Below the pieces are notes generated by a model that ran no database searches, was not told the DNA's origin, and saw only the letters and a list, made by a program, of their open reading frames with translations. A program made the translations under genes and the position numbers. Shown piece after piece: positions 23,190-33,264 of a stretch of 64,000 nt of DNA. The stretch's first letter is position 1. Each line of letters begins with the position of its first letter. This DNA is from Acarospora socialis (lineage: Eukaryota; Ascomycota; Lecanoromycetes; Acarosporales; Acarosporaceae): assembly GCA_025617375.2 (NCBI GenBank), contig JAMYGW020000002.1, positions 3,162,001 through 3,226,000 of the forward strand, in the 5' to 3' direction.

Positions 23190-26100
23190 ATGGCCTATAC
23201 TCAGTCAGGAAGACCGGAAACCTCAGTACCAGCATCGTCAAAGCCAGCTCAAGTGCCGGCAAAACTCCCTCAGGTGGATGCCACTGACGACTGGGACGGA
23301 CCGTATGTACCCCATCTGTTTGACTTTGTGACGCTTGCGGGCGAAGCGAAAAGAATCAACCAGTCGTCGATTCCACCATTGTTCCTCGAGTCACAAGCGG
23401 TTGATACATCTAGCCTCATTGGAGACGGCGCGTCATTCTCGGCATCTCGTCGCAGGCTTCCTCAAGCGGAAAGCAGTAAGAATACTATGCGATATGGAGG
23501 CCTCGTCGTTACAATGCAACGGCCGGCGCAAGCTTGGCCTGACTACGTGGTCTACAAAACGGCACGGGTATCTTTCACCCCGTACGGGAGAGCCAGTGGC
23601 ACGGGACCGTAGGGCTATTCGTCGGCCATGATGGAGTTTTATGCTCTTATCCACAAGCCGCTTTATGAGCACCCGAACGTTTATAGACTATTTAGGTCTG
23701 GCATGGCGAAGCAATCCCTTCGAACCATTGCATAAGTTACCTATCATCGTGGTTGAATATGCGGAACATGGAACTTTATTGGACTTACAAGCCAAAGAAG
23801 ACCTTACATCATCCGTGAAGCATAACTTGTGTCTGGATGTCGCTCTAGGTCTTGACATCTTACATCGCTGTGGTATTGTCCATGGGGACGTCAAGGCTGA
23901 AAATTTCCTCATCTTTTCACACCCAGAAAGAAGATACCTTGCTAAAGTCGCCGATTACGGCTTTTCGGTTGTGGAGGTAGTCGCCAATGCAATTATCAAC
24001 ATTGGTGGCACGAGGCCATGGAAAGCTCCTGAAACGAGATATCCGGTGTCGAAAGGATCAGCTAAAGCTGTCTGATGTGTATTCATTCGGTCTCCTCGTC
24101 TGGCGAGTCGTAATTGATGGGCAAACCCCCTTCGACCTAGTGGTTCCAGCGGACTTTCGAGGAGAACAGTATACTGCAGAAATCGAACGATTGAAGGAGA
24201 CTGATGAGCTCATAGTGAGATCGAGGCTGCGAAGCTGGTATGTGTCACATGTTACAGCATCGCGACGTTTCGAACAATCACCGCTGCCAAGGGCTGAACT
24301 TGTGAGCAAAGTTCATGCTTGTTTGGCAGATCCTACGCTCCTGGCAACCGCTTCCGATATTCTAGACCTGCTGTTAAGTCAGGCAATGTCGAGCTTCTTG
24401 TCTCTGGGCTTGCCAACTGACTTAGTTGAGGAGACATTACTGGAAAAGGCGTTGCACGATCCATTTTATGGCTGCTTCGACAGGATCATAGAAAGCTGTC
24501 TAGGAAAAAGCCCACGTTCGCGGGATCTCGCGGCTGCTATGTTTGTTCTTCAAACAGAAACGCGAGCAGATATATGGTCAGATGTCTTGTTCCTGTTGAT
24601 GGCCTGGCATGTTAACGTCTAAGCATCCCGAACAATCAAAATCTGGTCTCGAAAACTAGCTACAACATACGCCCTCCCCTACCTTGAGACTCCTGTTTCC
24701 GGTACACACCACTTACGTTCACACAGCGTCACCTTATTCCATGGTAGGAAATGGGAGATTTGGAACCATCCGTGCAGAATGTTATCTTCAATGCCTTCCT
24801 CGACCGCTCACAAAAGGATGCAAATGAAAATAAGGTTAATCCCCCGGCAACTTTCGCGTTCGCTCCGTTTTCTATCAATGGATATGGTACAGAACCCAAC
24901 TACGAAGAAGCTGCCCGGTTACTACTGCGTACCGCCAAATCGGGTCATAAACATTCGAAGGCATGTCTATCGCATCTGCCACGCTTTGAGTGTTCAGTTC
25001 AGCCCAACCGAGTCTGTCATCATTGATCTAGTTAACATGTCCCTGTCAGGTTCTAGACTAGCGCTCCACGATCTGGAACAAGTTTCTCCTGATAAAGTGC
25101 CGTTCATCAGGAGCCACCTCAAAGATTTCCTCGCAGGCACCGGAGCCAACTTCTTTTACCCGGATCAGATGCTTCACGGTCCGTTGCGCGGATACTGGAC
25201 GGACGTCTTTACAAGTAAAGCTCTTCTTGCAGAGAAGCCTAAGACGATGAACAACATTCAGGAGTTCAGGCTTAACAAACGCGGGGATAGACTTCTTCAC
25301 GTCGCTGCAAGCTGCGGCCATCAAAACGCAGTGGAAATCCTTCTTACTTCTTACTCTATCGACGTCAATCAGTGCAACGATCAAGGAGAAACAGCACTTC
25401 TATGCGCATGTAGAGCCGGCCAGGTTGAGGTGGCTCATCTCCTTCTGAGCCGTGGAGCAGACTCATCTATAACAACTCAAACCAAGGAAACCCTGCTCCA
25501 TTGGCTTATCTCCTTCTCGAGCGACAATATAGAAACTTTGGGCGCCACACTTATTGCAAGCGGTGCCGATGTCCGCATTACAACAATCAAGGATGTTTCC
25601 TATTCAGCGTTCCCCTCCGATTTGGATGTGGATCACTTCACGCTTGGGACCCCGTTAGATTGGGCTGTACATCACGACCGCCCGGATATCGTGAAGTTTT
25701 TGCTAGAAAGCACCGCGGATCCTGGAATTTGTCTCATCAGGGCTTCAGACCTCCGTCTCGACGGACTCCTTTGGGCCGCCCACTACCATCATACTGAGTG
25801 TTTGAAGCTGATGGTGGAAGCAATAGAGGAAGCGTACAAGGAATACAACAAGCCAACCCTTACAGTCCGATGTTGGCGTTTGCTACGCACAGTGCAGACC
25901 TGTTTTCTATGATACTCAGACATGGTTCGGAGTATAGAGCTAGGCTCAAGGCCACTCTGGATTACCTCATTGTTAAAAGCAAGATCCATCACTTCGTTAT
26001 CGGCATCGGTTCTTTCGGACATAGATTACTGTATAATGCTGTGACGGAGGCGCACAATGCAGTTGTTGAGTAACTACTCTCCCCCAAAACGCAGAAATTG

Positions 26101-27109
26101 CTTGGGTTACAGCAGTTGAACCCGGTATCACTACAACCCAAACCACCCGAACTCGAATCAACGGGTGAGCCGAATGTTGGTGATCTACCTGGCGCTTTCA
26201 AACCCGAGGATGTCAATCTGGCCTGTGGATCTGAAAAACGGACACCAACACTAGAAAAGCGTGTGCTGGAACCGTAGACCACCTTTCCAAATGTTGACTG
26301 AGCATGGTGGTGATGCGCGCGCTACATCGCGGAACCCGTTCACAAAGAATCGGATGGACTGGACGGGACTCCATATATTTGCATATGCACGACATAATTC
26401 CGACTTTAGGCTGGTATATGATCTTGTTAGGGCTGGCGTCCCTGTGGATGGTCGGTCGGCGGGTTCTACCAAGACCGAGACTCCTTTGGCTGTGGCAATA
26501 CAAAACAACGCCTTCGAACTCGCATCGACCCTAATCCGCATTGGCGCCGATGTCAATGCTCAGAGCTTGAGCTCGGGATTGATCGCTGGTGACTACCCTC
26601 TCACCATTCTGGGCCAAATCATCGCATCCACCGCACGTTATTCCACGCCGCGTCTCCGGTACATGTTATTCGAATGCGCTATGCACAGCGAGATAGATTT
26701 CATCATCGAACCAGAACGCAGTTTTACCGCTCTTCATCGTGCAGCGTGGACGTATTGCGGGCTCCTTACAACATCATCTGATTCGGACGAGCTCAAGTCG
26801 ATTCGTCGGGAAGACTGCGATATGACCACTAATCGAGACATCATGTATGAACTCTTACAGAGGTTCAACACTCCAGAGCAATTGAACATGCACTGCCGGG
26901 TTTTGGGACGGACGGCGTTACATCTTGCTGTGGACGTTGACAATGTTGGTGCTCTTAAGGAGTTGGTGGACAGAGGCGCGGATAAGGAGTTGCTTGACGA
27001 CCTGGGTGAGACTCCGGCGTCACTGGCGGAGAGGCTACTTCTGTCAAAGGAGGATCGAGACTGGCGGGAGGCAGAAATAAAGGAGATCTTACACGTGTCG
27101 AAAACCTGA
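23190..27109 (+). pseudogene. Serine/threonine kinase plus ankyrin-repeat protein, decayed
   Basis: Large protein (about 1,250 residues by span) whose parts are all recognisable but spread over several frames. Order: N-terminal region starting MAYTQSGRPETSVPA with DGPYVPHLFDFVTLAG; a kinase domain with LPIIVVEYAEHGTLLDLQ, catalytic loop CGIVHGDVKAENFL (HGD for HRD), KVADYGFS for DFG, and SDVYSFGLLVWRVVIDGQTP; a Sel1-like segment EPNYEEAARLLLRTAKSGH; then ankyrin repeats such as RLLHVAASCGHQNAVEILL, ETALLCACRAGQVEVAHLLL and RTALHLAVDVDNVGALKELV near the end at 27109. At least six frame changes and one in-frame stop occur inside well-conserved stretches, so introns do not explain them. Neighbouring core genes are clean, which argues against general sequencing error. 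Once probably an intact divergent partner of the HeLo/kinase gene. Confidence 0.8.
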
Positions 27110-27207
27110 TTAAGATGGTTCATAACTGGGTTGCATGAGTGGTATATCTACTCACCTGTATGGTCTATCTCCATTCTTACTATGCGTTGCCACACTGTTA
27201 TGCTTCT

Positions 27208-28548
27208 CTATTCTACATCCGAGCTATCTCCGCTGTCATCTTCATCCTCGTCCTCGGTCTGAGCAACGGCTTGCACCTCCTCCTTCTCATTGTGCAATCG
27301 CACAGACAGCGACAACACCAGATCATTCTCCTCTTCCTCGCCCCGAGATGCACACCCGTCAGCTTCTGCAAAGGTTGTGTGTGTGTAAAACGTCTCTGGC
27401 AAGTACAAGTCGGAGATCTTCCTTGCCAGGGTAACCAACATAGATCGTCGCAGATATGGCCCAGGCGAGGCCCACATTTTGCCCTTTGCCTCGACTTCCG
27501 ACACCCAGCTCAAATTGTTGGCATTTTTGCAATGCAAGTATGTTATTACGAATCGAAAGTATAAGAACCGACGTGCCGGTCGGTTAGCGCCCAGGAATAC
27601 CAACTCTCTGCCATCAAGGTCCTGTTTCTGTTGAGAAGCATGCTTGACCAGTTGTTCTGGGGGAAACTTACTTTCCATTTCCAGCCGGGCATAGCCTCGT
27701 TGTTTCTCTTCGTCTTGTCGGTAAGGACGCACTTCCACTTTGTCTCCTCTCCATTTTTCGGGGGCATGGGAACCAAGACAATTAAGCCAGAGTCTAGGCC
27801 CACTTCGATCTGGCTCCTCAAGGTTATGCCTGTCAATATAAGTAAGAAATAATCAGATTCTGCAGCATCTTTTACGCATTCAGCTCAAAAACGTACCGTT
27901 ACTCGGCTCAGATAGCATAGCGTCGCCGACGCCGAACAGATAAGAGACTTCATCAGAATACAGGGATTTAGGCACTATGTGGGCTGCCTTGACATGGCCT
28001 TCTAGGATCCATCCGCTCAGATGGCAGTATTCTTGTTTGTCCCCTTCTTCATTTCTCCTTGAGGCGCCATAGTATTCCATTACGTTCGCCCTAAATTTGC
28101 CTTGGTTGAACTTCTTCTTTCTTGGCAACCTGCCAGAGGCTCCCATGACCTTGTTCGTGATGATTGCCGCATAAGCGTCTTCTATCTTGGCGTACTGTGG
28201 GGCCTCCTCCGCCAAGTCCTCTCGTACGATTTTCTTTTGTCGCTTTAAAACGACTAGTTCTTGCTCTTGGGGTCTGCTGGTCTTGAGGCAGTCGTCAATT
28301 GCTTCCCTGTATTGACTTTCCTCGAGGTGGCCATCGTGGAATGCTTCCGTCAAAAAACTCCTCAAACGCTCGACGTACTGCAGGCTAGCGGTCACATCAT
28401 CGATTTTTCTGTCTACAAACTCCGAGGTTGAAGACGCAAGGGACACGTCCGACGCAGCGCTGACCGTGCGCCGTTTCAAGGTTTCGAGTTCGCTGCGGCG
28501 GGCTGCTGGGACGAGGGAAGAGTAGCGTTCTGGTATGGGAGGCAACAT
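27208..28548 (-). CDS. HNH-endonuclease-domain protein (HNH_2 type)
   Basis: Fungal protein with a single HNH nuclease-like domain; no assigned function. Three exons: 28548-27897, 27829-27672 and 27627-27208, 409 residues, all phases consistent. The start MLPPIPERYSSLVPAARRSE was chosen over an upstream in-frame ATG at 28659 because the upstream part is unlike protein of this kind. Residues about 30-150 are helical and charged. The HNH core is CHLSGWILEGHVKAAHIVPKSL, followed by YLFGVGDAMLSEPSNGITLR and the conserved GLDSGLIVLVPM, then DLDGRELVFLGANRPARRFL. The C-terminus is acidic (DEDEDDSGDSSDVE). Its intact state beside two decayed genes stands out; convergent with the kinase/ankyrin relic, 98 nt apart. 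Confidence 0.85.
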
Positions 28549-29340
28549 CTTGTGTGCGACCAAAGTCAGAGAGAATGCGAAGTGTCGGGAGAAGTGGAAA
28601 ATGGTCAAGACTGCAGTACGTTGGAAGGTTTTGTATGCACGATACTGCTTGTTATCCACAGAACCCTAACTTGTACTAGTATATCCTTTGACAGTCTGTT
28701 TTAAAATGTTGTCTCATATATGGAAAGAACGATATGGGCAGTGTTTACCAAGCCCAGCGCATAAGAGAAAGTACACCCATCATGATGCTTCACATCATTT
28801 GCTTGCAAAATTTCCTCTGTTTCCTGCCGCAAGTGGCCTGCCCTTTTGTCTCCGAGTGGCAGGCTTATGACGTTCTTGGACACGACATCGGCATCATGAT
28901 TTCAACAAATGTCGCTTTACTTTGGGCCCGCAAGTGTACCTATAATAGGAAGTAGGCCTTGCCTTGGCCTGGCCTTGCCGCAATACTGAGGCTTTTCAAA
29001 TCCTACCCGCCGGCGGAGCAACCTCCCAAAACCAACACCCGAGGCCTCTTTAGTCGGACCCCACTTACAGGTCCTTGTACCGATACTCTGTAGATTTGGA
29101 TATCTTTTATGAACCTTAGATCGACACCCCATAAAGCTAAGACCTTTATGCTTTCCGAAACAATTCACCCTGAAAAACAGTAACCCGGTATCTCAACCCA
29201 AAACTCCAGACCGTGTAATCCCACAAAATACCAATAAAACGCTTGTCCCTTCTTCTTTCCCTCCATAACACCTCCAACCACTCACTCACTCACTCGCCCA
29301 CCACGCCCGTCCTATCCCGCAACTCAGCCCTTGAATTTCC
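28549..29340. other. Intergenic, no gene seen
   Basis: About 0.8 kb upstream of the HNH gene and downstream of the CENP-W-like gene. Contains a CACTCACT run near 29280-29297; nothing else recognised. Confidence 0.45.
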
Positions 29341-29907
29341 TCAGACTACCCTAGACGTTCCGTCAGCATCGACACTAGCACATCCTCCTCCCGCCCGTCT
29401 TCCTTCCCAGACATTGCCATGATCAACCTGCAAGACAAAGGAAGTACACCAATATAAACGAACCTCAACAACCCTCCTCACGCCCCTCCCCGTAATCCCA
29501 CTCCCAGCTTTCCCCCCTTTCCCCCGCCCACCGCGCGTTTTCTCGTAGATCGCCGCCTCGCGCATCAAACTAGACATAACACACGTCAGCCACCCGTTCC
29601 GCACACATCATGCACCACCCGTTTGATTGAGATGGAGGTGCAGGCTGCGGGCAGCGAATTAAACGGGCTACGCGACAGCAGAGGGAGACCTTACTCGCGC
29701 AGGAAGAGGATATAATTCAAGAAAATCTACCTCCTGATTAGCCTGATCCCCGTCGGTCTATCCCTTGTTACTTGCTGCCGTGGACAGAGAAGGGGAGAAG
29801 TTGGGAGGATGGACCAGAATGTCTACGTTCTTCCCGACGTTCATTTTCGTGTGGGCGCGCATTATGCGCTTGAGGGTCGGGCGGGGGTAGAGTTTTTGCG
29901 AGGCCAT
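29341..29907 (-). CDS. CENP-W-like histone-fold protein (3' end uncertain)
   Basis: Resembles CENP-W of the constitutive centromere-associated network, which pairs with CENP-T. Exon 1 is 29907-29815 (MASQKLYPRPTLKRIMRAHT and NVGKNVDIL), exon 2 is a 32-nt exon 29726-29695 (IFLNYILFLR), exon 3 is 29569-29464 (DLMREAAIYEKTRGGRGKGG, GITGRGVRRVVE). The three junctions keep phase and give the short histone-fold helix order. The last part is uncertain: either an intron 29463-29429 leads to a variable tail ending at 29341, or the gene ends differently. Total about 100 residues. The basic middle and the R-x-V-R-R motif fit the family. An in-frame upstream extension to 30165 exists but looks like leader sequence. 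Confidence 0.7.
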
Positions 29908-30595
29908 CTTGGCGGATGATGGTGGTGGTGGTTTGAAGGTGGTCGAGAGGCGGTTGGGTGTGGTTTGGAGTGGTGAAGGGGAGGAGCGGGATGCCGCGTT
30001 GGGGATGTTGTGTGAAATGGAGGCGGGGAAGGTGAGTGGAAGTTGTGTTTGTGAATGAGGTCCTAGACGAGTGTTAGAAGCACGGGAAGAACGGGCACAC
30101 GGAAATGGTCTGGGTTCGTGTTGAGGGTAGAAATTGTGCGTTGAAGGAAGTGTACTCCGTAACATCTAGCGAACGGAGTTGTTTACACTCTCAGTTTTAG
30201 CTGAATGCCTACGATGGTATACATCACGAGTATGGGAGTTGTACTTGGTGGTATACTATTGTGACTGAAATATTACATTGTGGTTTACACAAATGTATAA
30301 CTTCTTAAATTCACATGGCTTCGATCTCACTTCATGAGCTCCAGCGCTTTGTTTATAGAGTGAATGAGATCAGATAAGTATTGTGGTAGACGTTCGACGA
30401 AGGTCGACGCGAAACGACCGAAATAGGTAGTTTGTTTGTGGCCTCATAGACGTTCGATGATCGTCCGAGCGGAACACCCTTATTCACTCTTAAACTCTTC
30501 TCAGATATCCAGAGTCGAGGTAGATTCATTGACGTTTGTCCTACAATAGGAGAGGTAAATTGTGAGATTCAATTCAAGCTCTACCCACAAGAATC
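29908..30595. other. Intergenic with two copies of the ACGTTCGA core repeat
   Basis: About 0.7 kb. Two related segments, near 30387-30410 and 30445-30470, share AGACGTTCGAYGA; the same core recurs at 41.3 kb and 54.3-54.7 kb. No gene seen. Confidence 0.5.
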
Positions 30596-32034
30596 TTATG
30601 GTTTTGCCTTCGTGACGAGGGAGCTCGGTGGAGCTGTTAGAGCCCCAAAGACAACTGCACAAACGCCGACCATGCCCGCGCCTCCGATGGCGTATGCGAC
30701 GTCCCTGCCTGCCCACCAGTACAATGAACAGAATACCAATGGACCTAATGACCTTCCGATTTGACCTAAAGGGCAAAGGTCAGTTGTTCAATTGTGGATT
30801 CTTAAGGACCAAGACAGGAAAACGTACCCCAACTCCTATGGTTTCCCAGTTTCTCGCCCCTCTCCCCTTCCCCAGCCTCAAAGCTGCTCAAACTGTTCAA
30901 GCCTGTCACAACAGTCGCCGTAGTGACCGCCAGCATACTAGCAGCGATGTATAGCCCTGTTTGCGTACTAACTCTTCCCAAAAGAAAGAAGCTAATAGTG
31001 CAAGCGGCGACGCCTAGCTGCACCACTCTCAGAGGATGCAAGCGGCGGGTGACAGTGCCTTGAAGGAGGGAGGCAATGAGGCCAATGAAGCCCAGAAGAC
31101 GCCCGTTCTGAGCGGAGGTGTAGCCGAAAAGGTCATACGTCATGAAGGAAAGGGAGAACTCAATTCCGGAGAAGAAGAGTACGAAGATGAAGTGGGTGAA
31201 GTTGAGGAGGAAGTGGGAATTCGTGCGATGTCGCGGTGCGGCCGGCTGTTTCTTAGATAACGATCCTATCGTTGCGGGCTTTACGCGAGATGATGGAAGC
31301 GTTTCTGGTAAGTAGAGATATAGGTATATAGTCTCGATGACGATGAGGACGAGAGAAAAACCGGCGGCGGTTGCGAATGGGTTCGCGGCCACAGTGGTAA
31401 CACTCGACAGGGCAGCACCAAGGGCGGGGCCGAACGTAAAGGCAATACAGAAGCAGGCGCCTATCAAAGCCATCGTTGCTCCTCGCTGCTTGTCGTCGCT
31501 GATATCCGTTGCGATGGCAGTGGCGAGCTGCACATTCCCTTCACTAAGCCCTCCAACAATCCTACTGGCCAGAAAAGTACGAAAGTCTGTTGCTGCTACC
31601 CATAGCGCTACCGAGGCCAGATTGCCAGCCATTGACCATAACAAAGCTGTTCGACGCCCATATTTGTCGGAGAGCGTGCCAATGATGGGGGATGCGATAG
31701 CTTGGAGGAAGGAGAAGAGGGATCCGAGTGCACCGCCCAAGAGCACGACGTCGTAACGATCGTTGATCGGACGAGAAAAGGAGTTCTTGTATGCATTGAG
31801 CCCAGATAAGACGCGATTGAGGACGGAGTTTGAGCTCTCGGCTGGTGCCTCAAGATTGCGGTAGAATTCTAGGAGCTTCGGGAAGAGAGGAAGTATGAAA
31901 GTAAAAGATATCTATGACAGTCAACGATAGTGGTTTGATATGAGTAGCTGACATACTAAGTCAAGTAGGAGCGATATGAATAAGACCTTCAAGATATTCT
32001 TGCGCTGTGAGGGGGAGATGGTTATGGCGGACAT
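30596..32034 (-). CDS. Major facilitator superfamily transporter
   Basis: Polytopic membrane transporter, substrate unknown. Exons 32034-31957, 31911-30828 and 30765-30596, 443 residues, phases consistent. The first membrane segment KVLFISLLLDLISFTFILPL is split by intron 1. A long loop follows, then GALGSLFSFLQAIASPIIG and the MFS signature GTLSDKYGRRTALLWSM between segments 2 and 3. A second half begins HFLLNFTHFIFVLFFSGIEF. The C-terminal exon supplies GQIGRSLGPLVFCSLYWWAG, DVAYAIGGAGMVGVCAVVFG. About 12 segments in all. The overall order resembles the tetracycline-resistance-protein-like / MFSD10 group, but that subfamily call is only a guess. Divergent from the HTH/AT-hook gene. Confidence 0.88.
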
Positions 32035-32509
32035 GGTGAGTAAAGGACAGACTGATGCAGAGCTCGATTCGATAGCGCGAAAGGGTGGACACAGGCGCAA
32101 GGGCGCAAATGTCAACGAGTGACGGAGAGTAGATCTCTATAATCTTTGAAAAGAAAGACCTGAAAACTACGAAGGGATAATAGAAACGGAGGAGAGGGCT
32201 TCTCGCTATACACGCGTACCGTTATACCTCCGTAAAAGATCAAGCGTCTCGCTTCAGCGGCATTCCCCACGATCCGAGCGCACCCTTTCAGGACGTTGGG
32301 GGCCGAGCGGCTGAGCCAGGGCGAAGCTAAGTTGATCCACAGCACGGATTTAGATGCTTGTTGCGGGAGAAACCCAAAGTGCATGTCATCGCACTTACTC
32401 GTACAACCAAGGTAACGTGACTTGAATGTTCTCAGTGTCCTTGGTACGCGAGCTGAACGCGATTTCCCAGAGCTCAGTCGAGGACATAGTCACGTCAAAT
32501 ACAGTAGCC
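32035..32509. promoter_or_regulatory. Divergent upstream region, MFS / HTH gene
   Basis: 475 nt between two starts. No specific site recognised. Confidence 0.45.
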
Positions 32510-33264
32510 ATGGGAAAACCTTTACCAGCTCATATCATCGCAGCAGTCGTAGCTGCTAGGCATATAGGCGATAAATCGTGGGTCGAGATCTCAACCGCCC
32601 TCCAGATCCACCCTGAATCGGCGCGACAGGCGTACAATAGGGCGAAGGAGCGTGCGCGCAGCAATGATATACTCGAGATATTGAAATGCGTATATCCTTT
32701 GAAGTCGTAAGTAAGATTAGTCCATGGAAGTAACTTCCTTTGACAGCTGGCTGTAGGCCTGGGCGACCTTCTAAACATCGTCAAGCCGATGATCTGCTAC
32801 AGAGCACCGAAGCAGGTATTGGAGATTCGCTGCAACAGGATACCGAAAGAGTGCCGACTACGTCCACCACAGCACAACCAAAATCCCACACCAAGAGAAG
32901 GCAAGAGCTAGGTAACGCACCAGGGAATCAGAAGCCGAAGCAGAAACGTCGCAAAATAGCAGAGGTGGAGAAGTGTGGTGGTGGCGAGCAGAGAGATCCC
33001 ACGAAAACCTTCAGTGGCACTTTAGAGAGGCCACAAGATGGCGAGCAGCAAAATCTGGCGAAGGCTCTCAGCGGAATTGTAGAAAGGTCGCAAGATGGCG
33101 AGCAGCAAAACCCCGCAAAGACTTTCAGTGGGAACATAGGGATTCCAGCAGGTACTGCAGCAAGGATACAACAGTCGGTTGGAGGTATGAATCCATACGG
33201 GTATGGCTTGGGGCAACTTCCGGGAGCAATGGGTCAGTTTGCCTTGACCTACTCTCACACGTAG
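32510..33264 (+). CDS. Small putative DNA-binding protein: HTH-like N-terminus, AT-hook, 19-residue repeats
   Basis: Not a family I can name. Exons 32510-32706 and 32757-33264, 234 residues in phase. The N-terminus (residues 1-60) reads like a homeodomain-like helix-turn-helix: HIIAAVVAARHIGDKSWVEI followed by ALQIHPESARQAYNRAKERA. Splicing creates the AT-hook-like PGRPSKHRQ at about residue 67. The centre is basic (KSHTKRRQ, KPKQKRRK). Two perfect-length 57-nt tandem repeats, 33016-33072 and 33073-33129, encode 19-residue units of the form G-x-x-E-R-x-Q-D-G-E-Q-Q-N, and a partial third precedes them. The tail is GYGLGQLPGAMGQ. Likely lineage-restricted. Because it has one clean intron and a coherent basic composition I consider it a real gene, with moderate confidence. 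Confidence 0.6.
33016..33129 (+). repeat. Two 57-nt tandem repeats inside the HTH/AT-hook gene
   Basis: Units start at 33016 and 33073, in frame, and each encodes 19 residues with the shared core QDGEQQN. Roughly 75-80 percent alike by eye. A degenerate partial unit lies just upstream (about 32980-33015). Confidence 0.8.
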
